Shown piece after piece: positions 19,253 to 28,930 of a DNA stretch of 64,000 nt. Source of the stretch: Marinitoga lauensis (GTDB taxonomy: Bacteria > Thermotogota > Thermotogae > Petrotogales > Petrotogaceae). The stretch covers positions 372,001-436,000 of the forward strand of contig NZ_QHLX01000001.1 of assembly GCF_004135675.1 (NCBI RefSeq). The letters run 5' to 3'. Made by a program: the position numbers and the translations under genes. Every line of letters begins with the position of its first letter. Within the stretch, counting starts at the first letter, position 1. The notes under the pieces are model-generated. The model had not been told where the DNA came from and searched no databases. It was given only the letters and a program-made list of their open reading frames with translations.

Positions 19253-19255
19253 CCA

Positions 19256-19297
19256 TTCAAAGTTTAAAAAAGGGGATTAGTTGCTTTAAACTTTGAA
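19256..19297. promoter_or_regulatory. 13-bp inverted repeat, possible operator
   Basis: TTCAAAGTTTAAA at 19256-19268 and its exact complement at 19285-19297, separated by 16 bases. It covers the -35 region of the surE promoter in the divergent surE/19456 intergenic region. There is no T tract, so it is not a simple terminator. Confidence 0.5.
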
Positions 19298-19413
19298 GAA
19301 ATATGTTCAGATAAAATTAATGCCATAAATTTAATAGAAACTGTGATTTATCTGTCTTGAAATTTAAAAAAAAATATGATAATATCCTTGTGCATTTTTT
19401 TTTAAGTTTATGA

Positions 19414-19419
19414 TATAAT
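19414..19419 (+). promoter_or_regulatory. -10 element upstream of the 19456 operon
   Basis: TATAAT within TGATATAAT, 37 bases before the GTG start. No -35 box at good spacing is clear. Confidence 0.45.
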
Positions 19420-19455
19420 AATTATAGTAATTGAAATTTTTTAGGAGGTGCTTTT

Positions 19456-21393
19456 GTGAAAAAGATCGTAGTAATGACCGTATTCTTTCTTATTGCATTA
19501 AGTATATTTTCACTTAATATGGCTAATATAAAAGCTGATTATGCAAAGTATATTAACGAATATACGAGCCATTCGGAAAATTTCAAATGGTTTTTTAATG
19601 AATTAAAAAACATGGGATTATACAAATTTTATAAAACTCAAATGGTTGGAAGTGCTGAATATACTGATAGGCCATCTTACATTTCAAAACATCTTTCCTC
19701 AATAGCTGAAGAACATCGCTTTAATTCTCTAGAAGAAGAAATCGCATTTGCCGGATTTCTCGCTTATGTTCAAAGCGATCTAGCAGGAAAAAACTTAACT
19801 GAAGAAACTATCAGATCCTTGCCTGCTTTTTATTTAGCATTAGAAGAATATTCCTCTTATTTACAAGACACTGGATTTCTTTATATTAAAAACGCTATTG
19901 CATATTCTTTAGGCTTAGTAAAAGATTCTCCAAATAAAACATTAACAAAAACAAGAATGAAAAATAGGCGTGCTAAACTGGAATCTCCGGAATATTATAT
20001 ATATGAAGGAAATCCAGATGAGTTTTTTGATAATATTATTTCGAAAAACAAAGATACTTTGGAAGAAGGTATAAAAGAAATTTCTCAAATGAAAGTAACT
20101 GGTGAGGATTTAGAAATTGAAATAGACGATTTAGCATCTAAAGTTTTATCCTTTGTACCTGGAACTATAAAAAACGATACTCTACAAATAATAAATATCT
20201 TTTTAAACAATGCAGAAGTTAAAAAAAGCAAGGAATGGATTAGATTTGTTATATACTTTGCTCTGATATTAATAATTTTCTTTTTAAGGAAAAGAGAATT
20301 ATATAAATGGTTATTTATGGGTATTGCGATTAGCGAATCTGTATATATATTAAATTATTATAATTTCTCAAAAGATATGATTACATCATTTATTTATGGT
20401 GCTTTTTTACTTTTAGCTTTTGCGCTTATATTAATAACTATGTTCTTTAAGGCATTTGGAAGAAATGTTCCTTTAACCAAAAGAATAATAAATATATCTT
20501 TAATCACAATAATACTAATATTAATGAACATACCTCTTTTCAATAATATTCAAGAAATAAAAATGGAAAACAATCCTGATTTCCATGATTCAATAATGCA
20601 AAAAACATTGCTTAATGATGTTTTATTGTATCCATATTCTTTTGTACATAAAGATGTTGCTTATATTGATTCACAATTATCAGCCGAATATTCTGATATT
20701 AAATACATTTATAACTCCGCTCTAAAAAAATTCTTAGTTGATTCTGGAAAAAATAAAATTTTAGACTATTTAAATTATGAAGATGGAAAAGTTAAAATTG
20801 ACTTATTAAAAGAAGGCTTATATCTTGAAAATTATGAAGTATATAATAAGCTAACCGATAATCTAAGAAAAGTTTTAGAAGAATTTGAAAAGAACTCCCA
20901 AAAAAGAGTTAAATATATAGAAAAAGGATTAAAAACTTATAACGCACATACTGAAAATATTTTGAAATATTCTGATGATAAATTTAAAACATTATTCCAA
21001 ACAAATTTAGAAACTAAATTAATAAAATCAAGCATTTTGGCTAATTATAAACCAAATTTACTATCAGTTTTTTCATCTAAAACAAATGAATCTATTAATA
21101 TAAAACCTCTTATTTCAGATTGGGGAACAAAAATTTTATTATTATTGGTTTTAGGATTTTTATATTTTTATCTAAACGAAAAATTCCTATTTAAATTAAC
21201 AGGATTAACAATAATGACAATAGCATCTTTATTAGCATTTGTAAAACCTCACACAATTCATATATTATCAGAATTCAAATATCCTGTTTTAAATGCTCAA
21301 ACATTTAGTGTAAATATAATATTTGGGTTATTAATGTTATTATTTACCGCTTTAAGCGGATTACAAATTATCAAATTCTATAAAGGGAGGTAA
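19456..21393 (+). CDS. Large membrane protein of unknown function, first gene of the nucleoside transporter operon
   Basis: A 645-aa protein. It has a signal peptide (residues 1-22), an extracytoplasmic helical region (to about 260), a cluster of four hydrophobic helices (about 265-365), a second extracytoplasmic region rich in charged helices (365-555), and three C-terminal helices. The start is GTG with AGGAGGTG upstream. The next gene, a BMP-type binding protein, starts four bases after its stop, so it is likely co-expressed with the transporter. I recognise no family or enzymatic motif. It could be a sensor, scaffold or accessory of uptake, but nothing in sequence decides. Confidence 0.65.
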   Translation: MKKIVVMTVFFLIALSIFSLNMANIKADYAKYINEYTSHSENFKWFFNELKNMGLYKFYKTQMVGSAEYTDRPSYISKHLSSIAEEHRFNSLEEEIAFAGFLAYVQSDLAGKNLTEETIRSLPAFYLALEEYSSYLQDTGFLYIKNAIAYSLGLVKDSPNKTLTKTRMKNRRAKLESPEYYIYEGNPDEFFDNIISKNKDTLEEGIKEISQMKVTGEDLEIEIDDLASKVLSFVPGTIKNDTLQIINIFLNNAEVKKSKEWIRFVIYFALILIIFFLRKRELYKWLFMGIAISESVYILNYYNFSKDMITSFIYGAFLLLAFALILITMFFKAFGRNVPLTKRIINISLITIILILMNIPLFNNIQEIKMENNPDFHDSIMQKTLLNDVLLYPYSFVHKDVAYIDSQLSAEYSDIKYIYNSALKKFLVDSGKNKILDYLNYEDGKVKIDLLKEGLYLENYEVYNKLTDNLRKVLEEFEKNSQKRVKYIEKGLKTYNAHTENILKYSDDKFKTLFQTNLETKLIKSSILANYKPNLLSVFSSKTNESINIKPLISDWGTKILLLLVLGFLYFYLNEKFLFKLTGLTIMTIASLLAFVKPHTIHILSEFKYPVLNAQTFSVNIIFGLLMLLFTALSGLQIIKFYKGR

Positions 21394-21397
21394 GGTT

Positions 21398-22489
21398 ATG
21401 AAGAAAGCTGTACTTTTAGTTTTATTGATGGCATTAGTTGTTTCTTCATTTGCATTCAAAGTTATCATGGTATCTGACGTAGGGGGTTTAGGTGACAAAT
21501 CATTTAATGATGGAACATGGGCTGGTATTTTAAAGGCAAAAGATAAATACGGTATTGACGTTCAAGTTATTCAATCAAAAGAACAAAGTGACTATGTTGA
21601 TAACTTATCAAATGCTGCAAAAGAAGCTGACGTTGTTGTTGCTGTTGGATTCATGATGAGTAATGCTTTATTTGATGTTGCACCTCAATATCCAGCAACA
21701 AAATTCATCGGTATTGATATCGCTCCTCCAGAAGGTGGAAAAGTTCCTAAAAACGTTCAATTATATTTATTTAAAGAACAGGAATCAGCATTTTTCGTAG
21801 GTTACTTAGCTGCAGCTATGACAAAAACAGGTAAAGTTGGTTTTATTGGTGGTATTGCTATTCCTCCAGTTGAAAGATTCAGATATGGTTATATGGCTGG
21901 TGTAAAGGCTTATAATGATATTTACGGAGATAATGTTGAAGTTGTAGTAGGATATACAGAATCATTCACAGATGCTGCAAAAGGTAAATCAATGGCATTA
22001 GCACAATATGCAGAAGGTGCAGATATTATTTTCGCAGCAGCAGGTGCTTGTGGAAATGGGGTTATTGATGCTGCAAAAGAAAAATCATTAAAATTGTATG
22101 GTATAGATGCAAATGCTGATTTAGCAACAGTTATCGATAAATACTTTGAAAAAGGCGAAGGTTATTTTGCTATTGGTGTTGACTCAGATCAAGATTACAT
22201 GGCACCAGGATATGTATTAGCAAGTGCTTTAAAAAGAGTTGACAACGCATCATATTATGGTGTAAGAGACGCATATAGAAACAGATTTAAAGGTGGATTA
22301 CAAGTATTAGGTGCATTAGAAGATGGTGTAAGTTTATCTCAAATGAAATATACAAAAGGTTTAGTTCCTGCAAGAATATTAGCAGAAATTGAATACTTAA
22401 ATTATGCAATTAAATCTGGATTATTAGTTGTTCCTGATAACGAAAATGATTTAAACAACTTCTCAGCAGATATTGAATTTCCATTCTAA
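21398..22489 (+). CDS. BMP-family nucleoside-binding protein of an ABC transporter
   Basis: Periplasmic solute-binding protein of the Bmp/Med/PnrA family (363 aa), which mostly binds purine nucleosides. A cleavable signal peptide ends near SSFAF with no lipobox cysteine, so it is likely secreted free. The family's N-terminal VSDVGGLGDKSFNDG and the later FIGIDIAPP and AAGACGNGVI segments are present. It is followed by an ATPase with two nucleotide-binding domains and two permeases. The nucleoside assignment is from the family; riboflavin or other ligands are possible. Confidence 0.85.
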   Translation: MKKAVLLVLLMALVVSSFAFKVIMVSDVGGLGDKSFNDGTWAGILKAKDKYGIDVQVIQSKEQSDYVDNLSNAAKEADVVVAVGFMMSNALFDVAPQYPATKFIGIDIAPPEGGKVPKNVQLYLFKEQESAFFVGYLAAAMTKTGKVGFIGGIAIPPVERFRYGYMAGVKAYNDIYGDNVEVVVGYTESFTDAAKGKSMALAQYAEGADIIFAAAGACGNGVIDAAKEKSLKLYGIDANADLATVIDKYFEKGEGYFAIGVDSDQDYMAPGYVLASALKRVDNASYYGVRDAYRNRFKGGLQVLGALEDGVSLSQMKYTKGLVPARILAEIEYLNYAIKSGLLVVPDNENDLNNFSADIEFPF

Positions 22490-22504
22490 TTTAATCTAAA
22501 TTTA

Positions 22505-22522
22505 GGGCGGGGTAATCCCGCC
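22505..22522 (+). terminator. G+C-rich hairpin after the binding-protein gene
   Basis: GGCGGG/CCCGCC with a short loop, followed by TTATTTAT, a weak U tract. It probably acts as a leaky terminator or 3' stabiliser so that the binding protein is made in excess over the transporter. Confidence 0.6.
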
Positions 22523-22538
22523 TTATTTATAAATTTTA

Positions 22539-22594
22539 AACATTAATAGTTTGTAAATATTGAAGTCCTTCAATATTTATAAGCTATTAATGTT
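22539..22594 (+). promoter_or_regulatory. Long intercistronic hairpin before the ATPase gene
   Basis: AACATTAATAG pairs with CTATTAATGTT, and TAAATATTGAAG with CTTCAATATTTA. The four bases between the arms can pair too (two A-U, two G-U), giving a 27-bp stem with a two-base tip. It ends at the base before the AGGAGGTG ribosome site of the ATPase gene. There is no T tract. Confidence 0.75.
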
Positions 22595-22608
22595 AGGAGG
22601 TGTAAAAG

Positions 22609-24200
22609 TTGAGTATAGATTTATCTTCCATAAATAAAAAGGAATATGCTGTTATAATGAAAGATATTGTAAAGCAGTTCCCAAAAGTTTTAGCTAACGA
22701 TCACGTTAATTTTCTAGTTAAAAAGGGAGAAGTCCACTCAATTATAGGTGAAAATGGTGCAGGAAAATCTACTCTTATGAATCAATTATATGGACTATAC
22801 ACACCAACATCAGGAGATATTTTTATTTTTGGTGAAAAGAAGGTTTTTAGAGGACCTGGAGATGCTATTAGATCTGGTATAGGTATGGTTCATCAGCATT
22901 TTATGCTGGTCGATACATTAACAGTAGCCGAAAATATTGTTCTTGGCTCAGAACCAAAAAGTGGTATGGTTTTTGACCTTAAAAGAGCTCGAAAAGAAGT
23001 AAAGGAACTTTCAGAAAAATATGGTTTATTTGTAGATGTTGACGCAAAAATTGAAGACATACCTGTTGGAATGCAACAAAGAGTTGAAATCTTAAAAACC
23101 ATATATAGAGGGCAGAAATTCTTATTTTAGATGAACCTACTGCTGTTTTAACTCCTCAAGAAACTGAAGAATTATTTGGAATTATCAGAAAATTAAGGGA
23201 AGATGGAAAAACAATTATATTCATTTCACACAAATTGCATGAAGTTATGGAAATAAGTGATAATATTACCGTTATGAGATTAGGTAAAGTTACCGGTAAT
23301 GTTGCTGCTAAAAATACAAATGCAAGAGAATTAGCAAATATGATGGTTGGTAGAGAAGTTGTATTAAGAGTTGAAAAAAGTGCAAAAAAACCTGGAAAGG
23401 TTGCTGTGGAAGTTGATAATTTGTGGGTAAAAGACAATAGAAATCTGGATGCAGTAAGAGGTATTAGCTTTAAAATAAGAAAAGGTGAAGTTTTAGGTGT
23501 TGCCGGTGTTGCTGGTAATGGCCAAACTGAATTAGTAGAAGCTTTAACAGGATTAAGAAAAATAGAAAAAGGTAAATATATATATAATGGTGAAGATGTT
23601 ACTAAAAAAACCGTTAGAGAATTGAGAGAAAGAAATATAGGACATATTCCAGAAGATAGATATAAATATGCTATGGTGAAAGAATATCCTAATTATTATA
23701 ATTTAATTCTTGGAAAACATTATAAAGAACCTTTTGCAAAAAATGGATTTTTAAATCATAAAGTTATCAATAAAAACGCAGAAATATTGATAAAAAGATT
23801 TGATGTTAGACCACCAGATGGAACTATCCCAACTGGTAACTTATCAGGAGGTAATCAGCAAAAAGTTGTTATTGCTAGAGAAGTTAGCTTTAACCCTGAA
23901 TTTATTGTTATTGCTCAACCTACACGTGGATTAGACGTTGGAGCAATTGAATATGTTCATAAAGAAATATTGAATTTAAGGGAAAAAGATGTCGCAGTGC
24001 TATTAGTATCAATGGAATTAGAAGAAGTATTATCTCTTTCAGATAGGATAATTGTAATGTATGAAGGAGAAATAATGGGTGAAGTAAAACCAGATGAAGT
24101 AACAATTGAAGAACTTGGTTTAATGATGGCAGGACATAGAATAGAAGATATCAAACTTGAAGAAAAGTTGGCACATGGAGGGGATCCAATTGAAAAATAA
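22609..24200 (+). CDS. Nucleoside ABC transporter ATPase with two nucleotide-binding domains, one frameshift
   Basis: Cytoplasmic energy-coupling subunit (about 530 aa). The first domain has GENGAGKSTL and Walker B ILILDEPTAVLTPQE. The second has the degenerate Walker A GVAGNGQTELVE, usual for RbsA/NupO-like proteins, and the signature LSGGNQQKVVIARE. The frame breaks near 23115: restoring GGG to GGGG before the Walker B strand joins the halves. The TTG start at 22609 is preceded by AGGAGGTG. Its end overlaps the first permease gene by 11 bases. Confidence 0.9.
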
Positions 24201-25251
24201 ACTCTCAAAAAATGCAATGAATATCTTAGTACCTGTTACTTCGGTAATAATTGCTCTATTTATTGCAGGAATTGTTATACTTTTAATAGGTAAAAATCCT
24301 TTAAGTGCTTATTGGGTAATGTTAAAGGGTGCTTTTGGAAACAAGGCTGCATTAGCTGCTAATATTTCCAAAATGATGTCACTTGTTTTAACTGGTTTAG
24401 CTGTTGGATTTGGATTTAGAGCAGGTATATTTAATATAGGTGCTGAAGGTCAATTAATGATGGGAGCAATTTTTTCAACAATTGTGGGACTTAACTTAGG
24501 AGGAGTTTCACCTGTATTTGCTATCCCTATTACAATGTTAGCTGGTATTCTTGGTGGCGCTTTTTGGGCATCTATTGCAGGTTATTTAAAGGCTACAACA
24601 GGTGCTCATGAAGTTATTACAACAATAATGCTTAACTGGATAGCTGTTTATTTAACAAATTATTTTGTAGCTGGTCCATTAGCTGTTGGTCAGGGAGTTC
24701 CTAAATCGCCTGAAATTGCTCAAAGTGCTCAATTACCACCTTTAATGACTGTTCAGGCTACAACTTTACCTTCTGGTATTATTGTTTCAATTATAGCAGC
24801 AATATTAGTTTATATATTATTGGAAAAAACAACAACAGGTTATGAACTTAAAGCTGTTGGATTCAATCCTTATGCTGCTGAAGCTGGAGCAATATCTTTA
24901 AGCAAAAATATTGTTTTAACTATGGCTATTAGTGGCGCCTTAGCAGGATTAGCCGGTTCAATGGAAGTTATGGCAATCCATCATAGAATTTTTGGCGACT
25001 TTAGTGGCGGTAAAGGTTTTGACGGTATTTCCATCGCTTTAATAGGTCAAAATAATCCTATTGGTATTATATTTGCTGCATTTTTGATTTCTTCCTTGAG
25101 AACAGGATCAAACGCAATGCAATTTGCCAAAGTTCCAGATGATATTGTTACCATAATTCAAGGTATTATTATATTCCTTGTTGCTGCTGATAGAATAGTT
25201 AGAACCTTTATATTGAAATTTTCATCTCCTAAAGGTGGTGAATCTAAATGA
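24190..25251 (+). CDS. Nucleoside ABC transporter permease 1
   Basis: Inner-membrane permease of the BPD_transp_2 type (353 aa, about nine helices), resembling NupP/YufP. I chose TTG at 24190, six bases after GGAGGGG and overlapping the ATPase stop; the longer frame from 24157 lacks a site. The family-like segment FRAGIFNIGAEGQLMMGA is near residue 80. Its stop overlaps the next permease start (ATGA). Confidence 0.87.
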   Translation: MKNKLSKNAMNILVPVTSVIIALFIAGIVILLIGKNPLSAYWVMLKGAFGNKAALAANISKMMSLVLTGLAVGFGFRAGIFNIGAEGQLMMGAIFSTIVGLNLGGVSPVFAIPITMLAGILGGAFWASIAGYLKATTGAHEVITTIMLNWIAVYLTNYFVAGPLAVGQGVPKSPEIAQSAQLPPLMTVQATTLPSGIIVSIIAAILVYILLEKTTTGYELKAVGFNPYAAEAGAISLSKNIVLTMAISGALAGLAGSMEVMAIHHRIFGDFSGGKGFDGISIALIGQNNPIGIIFAAFLISSLRTGSNAMQFAKVPDDIVTIIQGIIIFLVAADRIVRTFILKFSSPKGGESK

Positions 25252-26198
25252 ATGTATTCCAGGCTGTTTTTTATAGTTTATCAACTCCTATTTTTTATAA
25301 ATTAATGTTAATAAGTGCAACTCCTTTAATATTTGCTGCTCTTGGTGGAGTTTTCAGTGAAGTAACTGGTGTAACAAATATTGCTTTAGAAGGTATTATG
25401 AAAATAGGTGCTTTTACAGCTGTTGTTTTTACATTTTATACTGGTAATCCATGGTTAGGACTTCTAGGAGCTATTATTGCTGGTGTGATGTTAGCATGGT
25501 TACACGCTTACGTTTCTATTAGATGGAGTGCAGATCAAATTGTTAGTGCTACTGCTTTAATTCTTATTGCAAGTGGTTTATCTGCATTTTTGATGGAACC
25601 TATATTTGGTCATTCTGGACAGACAGATTTTGTTGCTAAAATTCCTAAAGTTAAAATACCAGCTATACAAAATGTTCCATTTTTCGGTCAAATTTTTGAC
25701 GAAATGAGTATATTTGTTTACTTGGCATTTATAGCTGTGGCATTAAGCTGGTTTTTAATATATAAAACACCTTTAGGATTAAGAATGAGAGCTGTTGGTG
25801 AAAATCCAAAATCTGCAGATACTTTAGGTGTTAATGTCTTTAGAATTAGATATTTTGGTGTATTAATGAGTGGTGTTTTGGCTGCTTTTGCTGGTGCTTA
25901 TTTAAGTATTGGAGAATTAGGTCAATTCCAGGAAAACATGCCAAGTGGTAAAGGTTTTATTGCATTAGCTGCCATGATTCTTGGTAACTGGAATCCAGTA
26001 GGTGCAATGTGGGCTGCTTTATTATTTGGTGCATCAGACGCCTTAAACATTCAATTACAATCTATTCTTGATATACCACCAGAAATGAAAGCTTTACTTA
26101 ACTTATTACCATTCGTAATTACTATAATTGTTGTTAGTGGATTTGTTGGTAAAACAAGACCACCAGCAGCAGATGGTGTTCCTTATGAAAAAGAATGA
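25248..26198 (+). CDS. Nucleoside ABC transporter permease 2
   Basis: A 316-aa permease like NupQ/YufQ, partner of the preceding gene, with the matching family segment GVTNIALEGIMKIGAF near residue 40. Last gene of the operon 19456-26198, followed by two terminators. Confidence 0.87.
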   Translation: MNVFQAVFYSLSTPIFYKLMLISATPLIFAALGGVFSEVTGVTNIALEGIMKIGAFTAVVFTFYTGNPWLGLLGAIIAGVMLAWLHAYVSIRWSADQIVSATALILIASGLSAFLMEPIFGHSGQTDFVAKIPKVKIPAIQNVPFFGQIFDEMSIFVYLAFIAVALSWFLIYKTPLGLRMRAVGENPKSADTLGVNVFRIRYFGVLMSGVLAAFAGAYLSIGELGQFQENMPSGKGFIALAAMILGNWNPVGAMWAALLFGASDALNIQLQSILDIPPEMKALLNLLPFVITIIVVSGFVGKTRPPAADGVPYEKE

Positions 26199-26201
26199 CC
26201 T

Positions 26202-26230
26202 TAAAAAGCCGAGGGAATCGGGCTTTTTAA
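26202..26230 (+). terminator. Terminator 1 of nucleoside transporter operon
   Basis: TTAAAAAGCC/GGCTTTTTAA stem around a short loop, right after the permease stop. Confidence 0.8.
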
Positions 26231-26267
26231 AATATAAAATTAAAAATAAATTTTGAATTTTTATTTA

Positions 26268-26296
26268 TCCGGTTGCTTATAGCAACCGGATTTTTT
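26268..26296 (+). terminator. Terminator 2 (tandem)
   Basis: Perfect 9-bp stem TCCGGTTGC/GCAACCGGA followed by TTTTTTATT. It is a second terminator in tandem with the one at 26202. Confidence 0.88.
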
Positions 26297-26359
26297 ATTG
26301 TATTTTAATATTTTTTATGATATAATTTGTTCGTAATACTAACAATAAGGAGGCGTCTT

Positions 26360-27464
26360 ATGACTTTAACTATCTCTTTGGCTCACTTTCTTGCAGATTT
26401 TTTTAATTCTTTTTTTAAACCATTAGGACCTTATTTTATAAATAAATTTAATATTGACAGTCGAACATTTACCACATTAATTACTTTAATTGGTGCATTT
26501 TCATCTATTCTTCAAGTATTCTTTGGTCTGTATTTTGATCGAAAAAAAAGAGATGGCGTTTTTGTTGTTATTTTATTATTTATAGAAATCTTATTAATTT
26601 CTTTACTGGATTTGTAAATAGCTTTTATATATTGCTAGTTTTAATCTTCTTTATAAGGCTGTTTAACTCTGCTTTTCATCCAGTTGGAGCCAGCTTTGCT
26701 GGTAGATTAAATAAAGGAACTCATGTAGCATGGTTCTCTGTTTTTGGAACCTTTGGGCAGCATTAGGCCTATATTTATTACAACATATATTAAATTTTTA
26801 GGCATTAAAAACTTATATATTGTGGGTATTATTAGTGGTTTATTATTAATATTTTTCTATAAAAAATTATGGAAATATGAAAACATGAAATATCAGAAAA
26901 AAGATTTCCTTCTTTAAAAGAAACAATAGTATTATTACCAGTATTTTTAATGGTAGCTTTAAGAGGATTTATAATGAATATTTTTCATACATTTGTTCCT
27001 ATATATCTCAGTCAAAAAGGTTCTGGATTAATTATTGGTGGAGCTACATTAACTATAGGTATGATAATAGGTATGTTTACAAATTATTATGGAACATATT
27101 TAAGAGATAAACTTGGAATAAAATTTATTAATTTTATCGGTTTTTGGGTATGGGAATATCTGGTATATTTATGGTATCTATAAATTCAGAAATATTTAGA
27201 ATTATTTCTTTTTCTGCATTTGATGCTTTTGGTTTCTTAACAATGTCAGCCAATTTGGTTGAAGCACAATTTTTAATGCCAAAAAATAAAAGTTTTGCAT
27301 CTTCAGTTTCCATGGGTTTTGCATGGGCTATAGGTAATTTTGTCTCAAGTGGGTATTCAGCAGTTTTTGGAAATAAGGTAGGATTTGTACTATTCAGTGT
27401 AAGTGTATTTTCAATATTCCTTGGTATTATCTATCCTCTAATGTATAAAAGAAAAAGTATTTAA
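26360..27464 (+). CDS. MFS transporter (fosmidomycin-resistance-like), multiply frameshifted
   Basis: A 12-helix major facilitator of about 369 aa after repair. The N-terminal SLAHFLADFFNSFFKPLGPYF and the FHPVGASFAGRLN stretch resemble Fsr-type exporters. Five frame changes lie near 26608, 26755, 26790, 26900 and 27150, each repaired by one base in a T, G or A run. The start at 26360 has AAGGAGGCG upstream. The substrate is unknown. This is one of the three most damaged genes here; a true pseudogene is the alternative, but the pattern matches that of essential genes nearby. Confidence 0.65.
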
Positions 27465-27537
27465 TTATTTTGTAACAACGTTGAAATTTATTATTCCTTC
27501 AAATATTATATACTATAAAAAAATTAGGAGGAATTTT

Positions 27538-27861
27538 ATGTATTTCAATGATGATTTTGATAATTTTGAAGAAATTGATGATTTTGATAAACTATTTGAA
27601 AAAATGAACACGGTCGAACAACAATGCCCCACATGTATACAATGCGGATATTGTTGCAAACATACTCCATGTTATTATGGAAAATGGAATGAAGAAAAAC
27701 AACAATGTGAATATCTAACAGAAGACAATAAATGTAGTAAATACGATGAAATTGTTGAATATGAAAATAGTATAAACTTAAAGGTAAAAATGTTTGGAAG
27801 TGGATGTTGTCTTAATTATTTAAATCCCGTTAGACTAAAAATATTACGTGAAAAAAAGTGA
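27538..27861 (+). CDS. YkgJ-like cysteine-cluster protein
   Basis: A 107-aa protein with an acidic N-terminus (many Asp, Glu and Phe) and the zinc- or iron-chelating YkgJ/UPF0153 cysteine pattern CPTCIQCGYCCKHTPC followed by further cysteines. The start at 27538 has AGGAGGAA upstream. The biochemical role of the family is unknown. Confidence 0.75.
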   Translation: MYFNDDFDNFEEIDDFDKLFEKMNTVEQQCPTCIQCGYCCKHTPCYYGKWNEEKQQCEYLTEDNKCSKYDEIVEYENSINLKVKMFGSGCCLNYLNPVRLKILREKK

Positions 27862-27881
27862 GCAAATTTGCTCACTTTTTT
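27852..27881. terminator. Bidirectional terminator
   Basis: Perfect palindrome AAAAAAGTGAGCAAA/TTTGCTCACTTTTTT (15 bp per arm) that overlaps the ends of the two convergent genes. Confidence 0.88.
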
Positions 27882-28917
27882 ATATTAATCGTCTTACTAA
27901 TTTTATAGCATCTTGTGGACAAACTTCATGGCAGACATAGCATCTAATACACTTTGAATAATCAATAAATTTATTATTGTCGATATCAATAGCCTGTGCT
28001 GGGCATCTATTCTCACAAATTTTACATGCAACACATTTATTTTTATTAATTTTTGGAACCCTTTCAAAGATTCTTGTAAGATTTGTTACTGTCTCAAAAA
28101 TTGGAGCAGTTAAAGGTAATTTTATTTTCCCTCCTTCCCAATCGCTTTCTAATTCATAATGTGGAATTAAACCTCTTTTCATTGCTTCTTTTGTAATATA
28201 AACATACTTTTCTTTTATATTTAAAGCTTTTATTATTGCGTGATCTAAAACATAAGCATTTTCTGAAACACCTATAACATTAAACCTTTTTATAAAACCA
28301 TTAGCTGGACCATTTCCTTCCATACCAAGAATACCATCAATAACATTCAAAGTAGGATTTACAATGTTATGTATATCAATTAAAACATTAGCAAAATTTG
28401 TATTTGTTTTTGCTCTAAAATGCCATGCGGATTTTTCCTTACCTACAACACATCCAAAGGTATTTTTTACTGCTAAAGTCATAATCATTTGCACATGTGT
28501 TTTTAACTTTGCAACATTAATGATTTTATCTGCTTCCAATACCTTTTTTGAAATCATAATACCTTTATAATTTTCTCCATCTACTTTAACTGGCTCATCT
28601 AATTCAACCAATGGAACATCATATTTTTTGCATATATCATAAATACCATTTGCTTTTGCCGCCTCTAATGCGGTACTTGTTGCAGGACTATCTCCTAAGT
28701 ATGGTTTAGTACCAAGATCAAGCAGAAATTTTAAAATTACTTCAATAATCTTTGGATGAGTTGTTATCCCTGTTTCTGCCTGTCTTGGAGACAAAAGATT
28801 TGGTTTAACCAATACTTTTTCACCTGTTTTGAATTTATCGGAATATTTTTTCAAAAGAGGCAATAATACTTCTTCAGCCTTATTATAATCGGTACATCTT
28901 TTTAAATATACATTCAT
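27880..28917 (-). CDS. DUF362 protein with C-terminal 2[4Fe-4S] ferredoxin domain
   Basis: A 345-aa protein: the DUF362 domain (residues about 1-270, with VLVKPNLLSP near residue 30) followed by two CxxCxxCxxxCP motifs (from about 295) binding two [4Fe-4S] clusters. Such proteins are presumed electron carriers or oxidoreductases, but the reaction is unknown. The start has AAGAGGTGAG upstream. The upstream hydrolase gene ends 13 bases away. Confidence 0.83.
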   Translation of the reverse strand: MNVYLKRCTDYNKAEEVLLPLLKKYSDKFKTGEKVLVKPNLLSPRQAETGITTHPKIIEVILKFLLDLGTKPYLGDSPATSTALEAAKANGIYDICKKYDVPLVELDEPVKVDGENYKGIMISKKVLEADKIINVAKLKTHVQMIMTLAVKNTFGCVVGKEKSAWHFRAKTNTNFANVLIDIHNIVNPTLNVIDGILGMEGNGPANGFIKRFNVIGVSENAYVLDHAIIKALNIKEKYVYITKEAMKRGLIPHYELESDWEGGKIKLPLTAPIFETVTNLTRIFERVPKINKNKCVACKICENRCPAQAIDIDNNKFIDYSKCIRCYVCHEVCPQDAIKLVRRLI

Positions 28918-28930
28918 TATTTCTCACCTC

